A DNA stretch of 53,902 bases from Clostridiales bacterium (GTDB lineage: Bacteria > Bacillota > Clostridia > Oscillospirales > CAG-272), in assembly GCA_022791685.1 (NCBI GenBank), contig JAAVZO010000023.1:1-53902 (forward strand), written 5' to 3'. Within the stretch, counting starts at the first letter, position 1. Each line of letters starts with the position of its first letter. The notes beneath the pieces were generated by a model. That model had not been told where the DNA came from and ran no database searches. It was given only the letters and a program-made list of their open reading frames with translations. Both the position numbers and the translations under genes were made by a program. Shown here piece after piece: positions 33,107 through 42,824 of the stretch.

Positions 33107-34333
33107 TTATACTATCTGAAATATATAAAACTTCAAATAATCTGTCTCCGGTACGCCCCACAAAATCGGGTGATCCGGTGCTTGCTGACGTGCCTCGATT
33201 TGACGAAGCTCTACCTTTGCGTCATCGGCGGCATGTTTCAACATTTTAACGAACAGTGAATTTTCCATGAAGTGCGAGCATGAGCAAGTAGCAAGATATC
33301 CGCCGCGCGGCAGAAGCTTCATCGCACGGAAGTTGATTTCATTGTAACCACGCGATGCTGAATCGACCGTTTTGCGCGATTTAGTGAATGCAGGCGGGTC
33401 AAGAATTATAAAATTGTATGGTTTGTCACCTTTTTGCTCGAGCTCTGGCAATAGATCAAACACATCTGCACACATAAAATCCATGCGATCCTGTAATTTG
33501 TTGCGCTCCGCGTTAGACCTTGCGAGTTCGATCGCGCTCTGCGAAACATCGACCGCAGTCACATGAGCCGCGCCGCCCATCGCTGCATTCAACGCAAACG
33601 AACCGGTATGTGTAAAACAATCAAGCACTGTTTTTCCTTCAGCGAGCCGTGCAATTTCGCGCCGATTATACTTTTGGTCAAGAAAGAATCCCGTTTTTTG
33701 TCCGTTTTCGACATCGACATTGTAATATATTCCATTTTCGCATATTTCTGTTATCGGTTCGCCGTCATGTGGAACGCCAGCGAACCAGCCCTTCCCTGTT
33801 TCGAGCCCTTCGAGTGTGCGTATCGCGGGGTCATTGCGCTCGAAAATTCCGCGCAGCTTGATACCGCTCGCTTCAAGAGTTTCAGCGACGATCGGAAAAA
33901 TTGTAGATTTCAGTCGTTCCATTCCGATGGATAGTGTTTGTGTCACTACAATATCACTAAATAAATCTACCGTAAGCCCCGGGAAATGGTCTGCTTCGCC
34001 GAATATCACACGGCAAGCGGATGCGTCCTTTCCCATCACTGCACGACGATAGTCCCATGCGTAGTTGACGCGTCTGCGCCAAAATGCTTCGTCAAATTTA
34101 TCATTTGCATTTCTTGACAATATGCGCACACGAATTTTGGACAATCCGCTGAATATTCCAGTTCCGAGGTATCGTCCCTTGTCACTTATTACGTCTACAA
34201 GCGAACCGTTTTCAAATTCTGCGGGTTCTACTCTTCGCACCTCAGCATCGTATACCCAAGGGTGCCCATTTTCAATCGCCGCCTGTGCCTTTCGAGACAC
34301 TTCTACTATCGGAAAATTTCTGTTTATGTTCAT
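33107..34333 (-). CDS. RlmI-like rRNA cytosine methyltransferase
   Basis: A 408-residue class I SAM-dependent methyltransferase of the COG1092 (RlmI/RlmK) group. The N-terminal ~80 residues are a PUA domain (KAQAAIENGHPWVYDAEV); FFLDQKYNR, VLDCFTHTGSFALNAAMGGAAHVTAVDVS (SAM loop) and ILDPPAFTKS form the catalytic domain, and CSCSHFM carries the catalytic Cys region. RlmI methylates C1962 of 23S rRNA in E. coli; the same target is likely. It ends 42 bases before the esterase start. Confidence 0.93.
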   Translation of the reverse strand: MNINRNFPIVEVSRKAQAAIENGHPWVYDAEVRRVEPAEFENGSLVDVISDKGRYLGTGIFSGLSKIRVRILSRNANDKFDEAFWRRRVNYAWDYRRAVMGKDASACRVIFGEADHFPGLTVDLFSDIVVTQTLSIGMERLKSTIFPIVAETLEASGIKLRGIFERNDPAIRTLEGLETGKGWFAGVPHDGEPITEICENGIYYNVDVENGQKTGFFLDQKYNRREIARLAEGKTVLDCFTHTGSFALNAAMGGAAHVTAVDVSQSAIELARSNAERNKLQDRMDFMCADVFDLLPELEQKGDKPYNFIILDPPAFTKSRKTVDSASRGYNEINFRAMKLLPRGGYLATCSCSHFMENSLFVKMLKHAADDAKVELRQIEARQQAPDHPILWGVPETDYLKFYIFQIV

Positions 34334-34362
34334 TTCACACCTATATAATAAGGAAGGAATTT

Positions 34363-36597
34363 TTATTCAAACCTGATTTGCTGCTTTTCAATATCAAATT
34401 CTTCGAGTAGAATCGGCGTTGCAGGCAGCTTATTTTTTACGTATTTGCTTGAATTTGTAATTTTTGACTCAAAATTGGTAATCGCAGCTGCTAACTTCTG
34501 CCCTTTTTTGAGATTGATCAACTGTATTCCGCCTGAAGTTCGCGTCGTTTTCAGCGGTATCAGCTCGCTTGTGATCGAAATCGCTCGACGCTGGTCATTG
34601 ACAAGCAAAATTTGCATCGGTTTGCGCTCATACAAAACTGAAACCAGCGACGAAGCGTCAGAGTAAGCAGCAGTTAGTTTGCGGCGGTTCGTTTTTGTTT
34701 GGTAAGAATTGACAGGAACTCTAACGCCCTTTCCGTTTTCGAAGAAAAATAGTATGTTATCGCTATCTCGATATTCATCGACCACTGCCATCGCCACAAC
34801 GTGCTCGCCTTCATCAAATCCAAGCTTAGCCGGTATGTAATCTCCGAGCTGCGACGACTTTATTGATTCAAAATCCGATAATTTCGCCTTATAGCATTGT
34901 GCATTATCACTAAAGAATAGCAGCTCAGATTGATTTTCTGCGTCTTGTTCGAGAAGGACCGAGTCACCTTCCTTTAGCTTTTGCTCATCATTTCCACGCA
35001 GCGACTGGGGAGTGATCTTCTTAAAATAGCCATCATGTGTAAAATAAATGTGAACGCTGTAATTTTCTTCCTCCACCTCAGGCTCTGGAAGCTCAATATC
35101 GTCGCCATAAATCAACTGTGTCATACGCGGTTTCGAATATTTTTTCTTTATCTCGCGCAGTTCGGCCGCGATATGTTCGCGGACCTTCAAATCGTCACCA
35201 ATCTTTGACTTCAGTTCAGCTATATCCTTTTGCAGAGTTTCGATCTCCTTGATCCGATTGATTATGTACTCTCGATTGAGATTTCTCAGCTTGATTTCCG
35301 CAATATATTCTGCCTGAATTTGGTCGATTTGGAAACCCTCCATCAAATTTGGCACGACATCTGACTCAAGCTCAGTCTCACGAACAATGCGAATAGCTTT
35401 GTCAATGTCCAGCAAAATTTTCCCAAGTCCGAGAAGTAAATGCAATTTATCCTGTTTTTTGTTAAGCTCGTAACTAAGTTCACGGCGCACACATTCCATT
35501 CTGAAGGAGATCCATTCCTTCAAGATCTCGATCACGCCGAGCTGCTTTGGTGTTCCATCGATCAAAACATTAAAATTGCATGAAAAATCATCTTGTAACG
35601 GCGTTTGCTTGTATAGTTTTGCCATCAATTTATCCGGGTCAACACCGCGACGCAAATCGAGCGTAAGCTTAAATCCGGATAGGTCAATTTCATCACGAAA
35701 ATCTGTGATCTCTTTCAGTTTGCCTTCTTTCACAAGGTCGCCAATGCGTTTCATTATCAGCTCGATTGACGTAGAATACGGAATCTGCGTTATATCGATA
35801 CAATTGTCTTTTTTCTCGTAAGTATAACGCGCACGCAAAGTCAAATTTCCTCGTCCAGTCTTATAAATCGAACGAAGCTTGTCACGGTCATAGAGAAGAT
35901 ATGCACCGCCTGGAAAGTCCGGCGCCTTGATAATATCAAGCATTTTATCGACTGTTGTGTCTGGTTTGCGCAATAATTGTATAGTTCCATCACAAATTTC
36001 AGCCAAATTAAACGAACAAATATTGGTGGTCATACCGACAGCAATTCCAAGATTTGGAGACACAAGCACATTTGGAAATGTTGTTGGTAGCAGCAATGGC
36101 TCTTTAGTTGTCGCGTCAAAATTGTCGATCATATCGACAGCATTTTTGTCTATTCCGCGAAATAGCTCATTGCAAAACGGGTCAAGCTTGACCTCAGTAT
36201 ATCGTGCCGCAGCATATGCCATATCGCGGCTGTACTGCTTACCAAAGCTTCCTTTTGAGTCAATAAATGGATGTAATAGTGCTTCGTTTCCACGCGTCAG
36301 ACGAACCATTGTCTCGTAAATTGCTGCATCTCCGTGTGGATTCAATGTCATTGTTTGTCCTACGACTTTAGAACTTTTTGCACGTGGTCCAGTAAGAAGC
36401 CCCATCTTGTACATTGTGTACAATAATTTGCGGTGTGACGGCTTAAATCCATCAATTTCAGGAATCGAGCGCTCACGAATGACATACATCGCATACGGCA
36501 TAAAGTTAGTTCGTACCGTGTCAGTTATCGCTTGATCGGTAACTTCTGATGTTATTTTTGACGAAGTATGTTCGTTTCCGCTTGATTTCTTTGCCAT
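34363..36597 (-). CDS. Type IIA topoisomerase A subunit (ParC/GyrA-like)
   Basis: A 744-residue A subunit. The breakage-reunion domain is clear: DGFKPSHRKLLYTMYKMGL, AIYETMVRLT, SRDMAYAAARYTEVKL with active-site Tyr133, and GIAVGMTTNICSFNL. The usual YHPHGD is TLNPHGD here, a divergence in the drug-sensitive loop. The C-terminal third is a beta-pinwheel-like domain, without a clear GyrA box, so topoisomerase IV is more likely than gyrase. No parE/gyrB gene is adjacent, although these are usually paired. Sits in a housekeeping run after tsaC. Confidence 0.9.
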   Translation of the reverse strand: MAKKSSGNEHTSSKITSEVTDQAITDTVRTNFMPYAMYVIRERSIPEIDGFKPSHRKLLYTMYKMGLLTGPRAKSSKVVGQTMTLNPHGDAAIYETMVRLTRGNEALLHPFIDSKGSFGKQYSRDMAYAAARYTEVKLDPFCNELFRGIDKNAVDMIDNFDATTKEPLLLPTTFPNVLVSPNLGIAVGMTTNICSFNLAEICDGTIQLLRKPDTTVDKMLDIIKAPDFPGGAYLLYDRDKLRSIYKTGRGNLTLRARYTYEKKDNCIDITQIPYSTSIELIMKRIGDLVKEGKLKEITDFRDEIDLSGFKLTLDLRRGVDPDKLMAKLYKQTPLQDDFSCNFNVLIDGTPKQLGVIEILKEWISFRMECVRRELSYELNKKQDKLHLLLGLGKILLDIDKAIRIVRETELESDVVPNLMEGFQIDQIQAEYIAEIKLRNLNREYIINRIKEIETLQKDIAELKSKIGDDLKVREHIAAELREIKKKYSKPRMTQLIYGDDIELPEPEVEEENYSVHIYFTHDGYFKKITPQSLRGNDEQKLKEGDSVLLEQDAENQSELLFFSDNAQCYKAKLSDFESIKSSQLGDYIPAKLGFDEGEHVVAMAVVDEYRDSDNILFFFENGKGVRVPVNSYQTKTNRRKLTAAYSDASSLVSVLYERKPMQILLVNDQRRAISITSELIPLKTTRTSGGIQLINLKKGQKLAAAITNFESKITNSSKYVKNKLPATPILLEEFDIEKQQIRFE

Positions 36598-36640
36598 TTT
36601 ATCAATCCTTGTTAATTATTTATATATATTTTGCACAGTT

Positions 36641-37678
36641 TTACGATAGCTTTATCACTTCGTATCCGGCAGCTTTTATTATCCTATTGTAGACAGCGAG
36701 TCCGATTCCTGATTTTTCGGGAAGTCGAGCATAAGCAATTTCACACTTTCGTTCATCAACCTCACGAAGCCGTGCGAACAAATTATGTGCCTCAGTTGCG
36801 TCGTCATCACCGTATGTAAGAACTGCCGCGTTTGTTTTTTTCAGTTCTTCAGCATCAGTATTCGAAACAATTACAGCTATATTTCTATTTTTAGATTGCT
36901 CAGTTATAAATTTTATAAAGCTATTAAGATCTGAATCAATCAATACAACCTTAGTATCAGGTGCATAATGACGATATTTCATCCCAGGAGCGAGAGGACG
37001 TTCATTTTTATTTAATTTTTGCGTAATAGCTTTGTCTATTTTTACAGGCGAAATTTCCTCCAGCATTTCAAGCGTGATACCGCCTGGACGCAGAAGATTG
37101 AGATATCCATCCTCAGGCTTGACAATCGTCGATTCAAGACCAATATCAGACTCTCCACCATCAATTATCATATCTATACGTCCGTTCATATCCTCAAGCA
37201 CGTGCTTTGCAGTTGTCGGGCTCGGTTTTCCTGAACGATTTGCGCTCGGAGCAGCTATCGGCACGCCTGCGGCTTCTATCAATGCACGCGCATTCTGGTC
37301 AGCCGGCAAGCGCACTGCGACTGTATCCAGCCCGCCAGTAACTGTATACGGTATACAATCGCGTTTGGGCAAAATGACGGTAAGCGGACCGGGCATAAAT
37401 TTTTGCGCAAGAATGTGATATAAATCGTTTGTATAACAATATTTGTCAGCGTCTTCAACTTTTGCAATGTGAATAATTAAAGGATTATCTGACGGTCTTC
37501 CCTTAGCCTCGTATATTTTTTTTGCAGCGTCCGAATCTAACGCATTCGCGCCTAACCCATATACAGTTTCAGTGGGAAATGCCACCAATCCACCACTGCG
37601 AATTATTTCACCTGCACGCCTGAAATATTCTTGATTTTGTAATATATTATTTCCTATTTTGAAATATTCAGTTATCAT
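36641..37678 (-). CDS. Threonylcarbamoyl-AMP synthase (Sua5/TsaC type)
   Basis: A 345-residue enzyme making threonylcarbamoyl-AMP from threonine, bicarbonate and ATP, the first step of t6A. The YrdC domain (1-205) shows [48 protein letters not shown] and [13 protein letters not shown]; the C-terminal Sua5 domain (from ~215) begins after [12 protein letters not shown]. Complements tsaB and tsaE of this window. The ATG at 37678 overlaps the end of prfA by 11 bases; an in-frame start at 37723 would lie deeper in prfA. Confidence 0.95.
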   Translation of the reverse strand: MITEYFKIGNNILQNQEYFRRAGEIIRSGGLVAFPTETVYGLGANALDSDAAKKIYEAKGRPSDNPLIIHIAKVEDADKYCYTNDLYHILAQKFMPGPLTVILPKRDCIPYTVTGGLDTVAVRLPADQNARALIEAAGVPIAAPSANRSGKPSPTTAKHVLEDMNGRIDMIIDGGESDIGLESTIVKPEDGYLNLLRPGGITLEMLEEISPVKIDKAITQKLNKNERPLAPGMKYRHYAPDTKVVLIDSDLNSFIKFITEQSKNRNIAVIVSNTDAEELKKTNAAVLTYGDDDATEAHNLFARLREVDERKCEIAYARLPEKSGIGLAVYNRIIKAAGYEVIKLS

Positions 37679-38744
37679 TTTCCATACTTTTCGCGAGCTT
37701 TGCTGCCGTGTCAGCTGTCGCAAGTGCTGTCAGCATTTCATCAATTTCGCCATTCAGGAAGCTTTCAAGTGAATGCAAAGTCAACCCGATTCTGTGATCG
37801 GTCACTCGGCTTTGCGGATAGTTATATGTGCGGATTCGCTCGCTTCTGTCTCCAGTTCCTACCTGACTACGCCGTTCAGACGCAATTTTCGCGTCCTGCT
37901 CCGCCTGTTTCATGTCGAAAAGCTTTGTTCTGAGCAGCTTCATAGCCTTATCGCGATTCTTGAACTGTGAGCGTTCGTCCTGGCATTCTATGACAATTCC
38001 GGTGGGTTTATGGATCAGTCGAATGGCAGATTCAGTTTTATTAACATGCTGGCCACCTGCACCGCTCGATTTACACGTCTCGATTATTAAATCGCTCTGA
38101 TTTATTTCGATTTCGACATCTTCGGCTTCTGGTAAAACCGCAACCGTAGCAGTTGATGTGTGGATCCTTCCCTGCGCTTCTGTCTCAGGAACACGTTGGA
38201 CTCGATGAACACCAGATTCGTACTTCAAGCGCGAATATGCTCCTTCACCTTCGATCATGAAGGTAACCTCCTTAAATCCTCCGAGTTCCGTCTCGTTTAG
38301 GCTTATTATTTCAGTCTTCCATCCAACAGTGGCTGCATACATATTGTACATTCTGTACAAAACATACGCAAACAACGCCGCTTCTTCGCCGCCTGCACCG
38401 CCACGAATTTCCATAATTACATTTTTTTCATCATTCGGGTCATGCGGAAGCAATAAAATTTGCAACTCATGTTCAACTTCAGGCAGTTTTTCCTTTGCTT
38501 CATCCAATTCTGATTGAGCAAGCTCAGCAAGCTCACTATCACCAGAATTCAGCAGTTCATTCGCTTCGTCAAATTGAGCAACCAAGCGCATATATTCGCG
38601 ATATTTTTCGACTATTGGCGTAAGACGCTTATGCTCGCGCATTAGCTTAGTGAAACGCTCTTGGTCGGAAACGACCTCCGGCTCAGAGAGATCGTAGGCT
38701 ATTTTTTCATAAAGTTTCTCAGTTTCACCGAGTTTTTCGAACAT
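37668..38744 (-). CDS. prfA: Peptide chain release factor 1
   Basis: A 358-residue class I release factor reading UAA and UAG. The GGQ motif is at 230-232 ([14 protein letters not shown]) and the codon-recognition tripeptide P-x-T at 186-188 ([13 protein letters not shown]). Length is standard. prmC, which methylates the GGQ glutamine and often lies next to prfA, is missing here; tsaC takes its place, overlapping the 3' end. Confidence 0.97.
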   Translation of the reverse strand: MFEKLGETEKLYEKIAYDLSEPEVVSDQERFTKLMREHKRLTPIVEKYREYMRLVAQFDEANELLNSGDSELAELAQSELDEAKEKLPEVEHELQILLLPHDPNDEKNVIMEIRGGAGGEEAALFAYVLYRMYNMYAATVGWKTEIISLNETELGGFKEVTFMIEGEGAYSRLKYESGVHRVQRVPETEAQGRIHTSTATVAVLPEAEDVEIEINQSDLIIETCKSSGAGGQHVNKTESAIRLIHKPTGIVIECQDERSQFKNRDKAMKLLRTKLFDMKQAEQDAKIASERRSQVGTGDRSERIRTYNYPQSRVTDHRIGLTLHSLESFLNGEIDEMLTALATADTAAKLAKSMENDN

Positions 38745-38779
38745 AAATTGATTTCCTTTACATTTATTTTACCGATTAT

Positions 38780-39649
38780 TCACATTATCAGTTGTAATAT
38801 TATTCCAATCAACGCAGATGACAGGTACAAAATACCTAATATTGATATATTTTGCTTCATATTGCGATTTACCCGGAATAGTACGACAAGTCCGACACCA
38901 GCACCGGCGCATAATCCGGCTGTCAGCGCACCAAAGCTAATGGCTCCAGAAACAAAAAGTTTCGATAGCACTATACTTGCAGCGCAATTCGGTATCAATC
39001 CTATCACTGCGGCGATCAAAGGCTGCGCAAAGCTGTTAGTAAGAAGCAATGTTGACAAGCGTTCTTCGCCAATGAAATAAATCAGCACATTCAACAAAAT
39101 GCCTGTTATCAATATAAACAAAAATATTGAAGCTGTGCGTTTCACTGCGTTTTTGAATATTCCATCGTTTGAATCACAGTTTGCACAATGGTGATGCTCT
39201 CCGCCCTCATGAACGTGTGTAGAATGATGTTCCAGCTTTATTGAATTATGATCAAGTTTGGTAATTTTAAATATTAAATTTGCAGCCATTCCGGCAATTA
39301 TTGCATATAATAGCTTAATCCCAAGTAACGGCAACAGCCATTTCGCAGTGCTTGGACTCGATGCAACGATCGGAATCGCTTCGTCAGATGTAGATATAAA
39401 TACCGCAATAAGCGCTCCGACCGTAATCAAATGCTCAGAGTACAAATTCGCCGCTGCAACCGAAAACCCGCACTGCGGGAAAAGTCCTAATGCAGCTGCA
39501 CTAATGACACCAAGCCGCTCGCTCGCAAATGCCGCACGAATTTTGTCCACCGCCTTGTGCTCAACAAATTCTATTATTAAGTAGACTGCGAGCAAAAATG
39601 GAAGCATTTTCAGCGAGTCCATCAGGGCATCGAGTAATATTTCAGTCAT
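38780..39649 (-). CDS. ArsP_2-like heavy-metal permease
   Basis: A 289-residue membrane protein of the putative manganese/heavy-metal transporter group (ArsP_2 family). It is an internal duplication: GLFPQCGFSVAAANLYSEHLITVGALIAVF in the first half and GLIPNCAASIVLSKLFVSGAISFGALTAGL in the second, each with a Pro-x-Cys in a membrane helix. The central loop is His/Cys-rich (LEHHSTHVHEGGEHHHCANCDS), a likely metal-binding site. About eight to nine helices. Export or uptake cannot be decided. It heads the run to prfA; AAGAAGGGAA precedes the ATG. Confidence 0.85.
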   Translation of the reverse strand: MTEILLDALMDSLKMLPFLLAVYLIIEFVEHKAVDKIRAAFASERLGVISAAALGLFPQCGFSVAAANLYSEHLITVGALIAVFISTSDEAIPIVASSPSTAKWLLPLLGIKLLYAIIAGMAANLIFKITKLDHNSIKLEHHSTHVHEGGEHHHCANCDSNDGIFKNAVKRTASIFLFILITGILLNVLIYFIGEERLSTLLLTNSFAQPLIAAVIGLIPNCAASIVLSKLFVSGAISFGALTAGLCAGAGVGLVVLFRVNRNMKQNISILGILYLSSALIGIILQLIM

Positions 39650-39682
39650 ATATTCCCTTCTTGAAAAACAGAAAGATAGTTT

Positions 39683-39721
39683 ATATCAGCCAATCGAGCG
39701 CAAAACTCGATTGACTGATAT
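39683..39721 (-). terminator. Terminator after galM
   Basis: Arms 39721-39706 and 39698-39683 pair over 16 positions (ATATCAG-CAATCGAG type); the single unmatched C-A on the plus strand is a U-G pair on the minus strand, so it folds best in the galM transcript. A weak T-rich stretch follows (CTTTCTGTTTTTC). Confidence 0.75.
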
Positions 39722-39730
39722 GCTGCGTTT

Positions 39731-40786
39731 TTATCTAACGCTGAATGCGTAGACTGTTGTAGTATCGTACTTTTCTCCAGCTTTTAATGTAGTGGTTGGG
39801 AAGTTCGGATGGTTCGGGGAGTCCGGTGCATGCTGGGTTTCGAGGCAAATTGCGCTTCTTGGGACCTGCTTGATGCCGCCCTTGAATGGAACGTCGCCGC
39901 CCATCTGATTTCCGGCATATACCTGAACGCCCGGCTGATCAGTGATCACGCTCATAACGCGTCCCGACTTCGGGTCATAAAGTTCAGCTACTTTTGCGGA
40001 TTTTCCGTTAGTTTTAAGATTGTAGTTGTGGTCATAGCCTCCGCCGAATGCGAGTTGAACGTCGTCGGTTTCTATGCGTGCGCCGATCTTCGTGGGTGTA
40101 TTGAAGTCAAACGCAGTACCCTTCACCGCATACTCTTTTCCGGTCGAAATCAGATTTTCGTCCACCTCAGTGATCGAATCTGAGTCAACCCAAAGCTCCT
40201 GATCAAGCACCAATCCGGAATCGTATCCACCGAGATTGAAATAGCTATGATTCGTCATATTGACGATAGTATCCTTATCTGTTTCAGCTTCATAATGGAT
40301 TTTTAGCTCATTTGCGTCGGTAAATGTGTATGTGACCTTTACATCGAGCTTTCCGGGATAATTTTCTTCACCGTCAGGGCTCGTCATGGTCATGATAAGT
40401 CCACACTCATCTGCCTTTTCAAATGGAACTGCATCCCATATTTTTTGGTTAAATCCAACATTTCCACCGTGAAGATGATTGGATATTCCGCTATTTTGTG
40501 CAAGCTGATAAGTAACACCATTCAGTGTGAATCTACCGTTAGCGATGCGGTTTCCATAGCGTCCAATAAGCGCGCCCTGATATCCGCCGCCGTTAAGGTA
40601 ATTGTCGACTGTATCGAAACCGCATATTACGTCTGCGAGCTTGCCGTCACGATCCGGAATATTGAGCTGCTGTAAAATTCCGCCCATAGTCAGAATTTTC
40701 ACGCTCGCACCATTTTTATTTGTCAGAGTGTATGCGTATACCTCGCAGCCGCATGGCTTTTTGCCAAAAAGTTCTTTTGTAATCAT
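39731..40786 (-). CDS. galM: Aldose 1-epimerase
   Basis: A 351-residue galactose mutarotase interconverting alpha- and beta-D-galactose (or glucose). Motifs: GALIGRYGNRIANGRFTL, NHLHGG (catalytic-region His), MTNHSYFNLGGY with the second His, and AICLETQHAPDSPNHPNFP carrying the catalytic Glu. Cytosolic. ATG 40786 lies behind GGAGAAAATA and is preferred to an upstream in-frame start at 40810. Last gene of the galactose unit. Confidence 0.96.
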   Translation of the reverse strand: MITKELFGKKPCGCEVYAYTLTNKNGASVKILTMGGILQQLNIPDRDGKLADVICGFDTVDNYLNGGGYQGALIGRYGNRIANGRFTLNGVTYQLAQNSGISNHLHGGNVGFNQKIWDAVPFEKADECGLIMTMTSPDGEENYPGKLDVKVTYTFTDANELKIHYEAETDKDTIVNMTNHSYFNLGGYDSGLVLDQELWVDSDSITEVDENLISTGKEYAVKGTAFDFNTPTKIGARIETDDVQLAFGGGYDHNYNLKTNGKSAKVAELYDPKSGRVMSVITDQPGVQVYAGNQMGGDVPFKGGIKQVPRSAICLETQHAPDSPNHPNFPTTTLKAGEKYDTTTVYAFSVR

Positions 40787-40831
40787 TATTTTCTCCAATT
40801 TTATTAACAATCATACTGTGATGTGTAAATT

Positions 40832-41845
40832 TTACGCATCGTAGCCGTTCGGATTAAGCTGCTGCCAGTGAGCCGAGTCGCGGCACATATCTTCAATTCC
40901 GAACTTCGCTTCCCAACCGAGAACCTCACGCGCCTTTGTCGGGTCAGCATAGCATTCGTCAATATCACCAGGACGACGGTCTGCGATCTTGTAGTTGATT
41001 TTGATTCCGTTTGCTGACTCATACGCTTTAACGATGTCAAGCACAGAGTAGCCGTGACCGGTTCCGATGTTGAAAACGTCGAGTCCGGGCTTTTTTTCAA
41101 GCCAATTCAGCGCCGCGAGGTGTGCCTTAGCGAGGTCAACGACGTGGATGTAGTCGCGAACTCCGGTTCCATCGTGTGTTGCGTAATCATTTCCATAAAC
41201 TGACAGGCACTCGCGCTTTCCTATCGCAACCTGCGTGATGTACGGCATAAGGTTGTTCGGAATTCCGCTTGGGTCTTCGCCGATCTTGCCGCTCGAATGC
41301 GCGCCGATCGGATTGAAATAGCGCAGGATCGCAGTATTCCAGCCAGCGTCAGCCTTGTAGAGGTCCTTAAGAATGTGCTCGATCATCAGCTTGGTTTCGC
41401 CATAAGGGTTGGTTGCCGAGTTCGGAAAATCTTCGCGGATCGGAACGCTTGCCGGCTTGCCGTAAACAGTCGCAGACGAACTGAAAACAATGTTCTTGCA
41501 GTCGTATTTTGCCATCAATTCGCACAAATTGAGAGTGCTTATGAGGTTATTTTGGTAGTATCTTAACGGAATCTGGCAAGATTCGCCTACCGCTTTAAGT
41601 CCGGCGAAATGAATCGCTGAGTCGATTTTTTCGGACTTGAACACAACTTCAAGTGCGCTCATATCGCAGAGGTCTGCGTTATAGAATTTGAAATCTTTAC
41701 CAGTGATCTCGCGGATCCGGTCAAGCACGACCGGCTTAGAATTCACAAAATTGTCAACAATGACAACTTCTTTACCTGCGTTGAGCAGTTCTACCACAGT
41801 ATGCGAGCCAATAAATCCGGCACCGCCAGTTACAAGAATAGACAT
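40832..41845 (-). CDS. galE: UDP-glucose 4-epimerase
   Basis: A 337-residue SDR-family epimerase converting UDP-galactose to UDP-glucose with tightly bound NAD. NAD loop GGAGFIGSH (residues 7-15), SSSATVYG with the catalytic Ser, and Y-x3-K in NPYGETKLMIE; DGTGVRDYIHVVDLA is the GalE hallmark. AGGAGATAA lies before the ATG. Between the uridylyltransferase-like gene and galM. Confidence 0.97.
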   Translation of the reverse strand: MSILVTGGAGFIGSHTVVELLNAGKEVVIVDNFVNSKPVVLDRIREITGKDFKFYNADLCDMSALEVVFKSEKIDSAIHFAGLKAVGESCQIPLRYYQNNLISTLNLCELMAKYDCKNIVFSSSATVYGKPASVPIREDFPNSATNPYGETKLMIEHILKDLYKADAGWNTAILRYFNPIGAHSSGKIGEDPSGIPNNLMPYITQVAIGKRECLSVYGNDYATHDGTGVRDYIHVVDLAKAHLAALNWLEKKPGLDVFNIGTGHGYSVLDIVKAYESANGIKINYKIADRRPGDIDECYADPTKAREVLGWEAKFGIEDMCRDSAHWQQLNPNGYDA

Positions 41846-41877
41846 TATTTATCTCCTAAATATATAATATTTTGTTA

Positions 41878-42786
41878 TTATTTCCAAAGGCCGTCTGGGT
41901 ACACGCCAGCTGCTGTTTCGTTCTTAATGAATTCGACAAATCTCGGCTTATCTTCATGATATGTAACACCGTACCACTTAGCGCTCGTTTCAAGCACGCG
42001 AACATCACACGTATCGCAGTCGATCTCGTGCTGAACAAGGAACGGCAGGAAAAATTCAGCTTTAAGAGGATTCGGTGTATTTGGCAGTTCGGTCAAAAAT
42101 TCAACAAATCCATTGTGCAATGCACTGAATATTTCCGGTGTAAACGCCCAGCAATTCATCGAAACGACTGATTTGCGGTCGATATCGACCCAATTGTCAT
42201 TCTCGCAATACTGAACAACGCCGTCGTTTTCCTGAATTTTCGTGCGTTCAACAACATTCTGAAGGAATCCGTTCTTAACATCGCAGATTCCGCGCGAAAC
42301 GTAGCCATTTTCGGTAATCGTGTTTTCAAGTATGTAGCCCGCCATTGCGTAATGTGCACGCGCGGTGTCGGATTTCTCCTCGCACAAGAATTTGTGCAAT
42401 TTAACGAATGCGTCGCGTCCATAGAAATCATCGGCGTTGATTACCGCGAACGGCTCATTTACAACATCTGCCGCAGCCAGTACTGCATGACCAGTTCCCC
42501 ACGGCTTTTCACGTCCTTCTGGAAGTGTGAATCCATCCGGGATATTATCCATTTTCTGGAAAGCATACTTGACTTCTACAGCTTTTTCTACACGTTTTCC
42601 AACTGTTTCACGGAAAACATCGTAGTTTTCTTCCTTAATTATAAATACGACCTTATCGAAGCCGGCCTGAACTGCATCGTAAATCGAAAAATCCACGATG
42701 AATTCACCATGCTCAGTTATCGGGTCGATCTGCTTAAGTCCTCCGTAGCGACTGCCCATACCAGCAGCCATGATAACAAGTGTCAT
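41878..42786 (-). CDS. Sugar-phosphate nucleotidyltransferase (UTP-glucose-1-P type)
   Basis: A 302-residue NDP-sugar pyrophosphorylase. The nucleotide loop is MAAGMGSRYGGLKQ at the N-terminus; KPWGTGHAVLAAADV and VINADDFYGRDAF (metal-binding Asp) follow. Compared with GalU it is a divergent Firmicute type, but its place with galE and galM supports making UDP-glucose or UDP-galactose. The ribosome binding site (AAAGG) is rather far, about 12 bases, from the ATG. Confidence 0.87.
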   Translation of the reverse strand: MTLVIMAAGMGSRYGGLKQIDPITEHGEFIVDFSIYDAVQAGFDKVVFIIKEENYDVFRETVGKRVEKAVEVKYAFQKMDNIPDGFTLPEGREKPWGTGHAVLAAADVVNEPFAVINADDFYGRDAFVKLHKFLCEEKSDTARAHYAMAGYILENTITENGYVSRGICDVKNGFLQNVVERTKIQENDGVVQYCENDNWVDIDRKSVVSMNCWAFTPEIFSALHNGFVEFLTELPNTPNPLKAEFFLPFLVQHEIDCDTCDVRVLETSAKWYGVTYHEDKPRFVEFIKNETAAGVYPDGLWK

Positions 42787-42824
42787 AATTCGTCCATACC
42801 TTTCTCAAAATTTCTTTTCATTCC

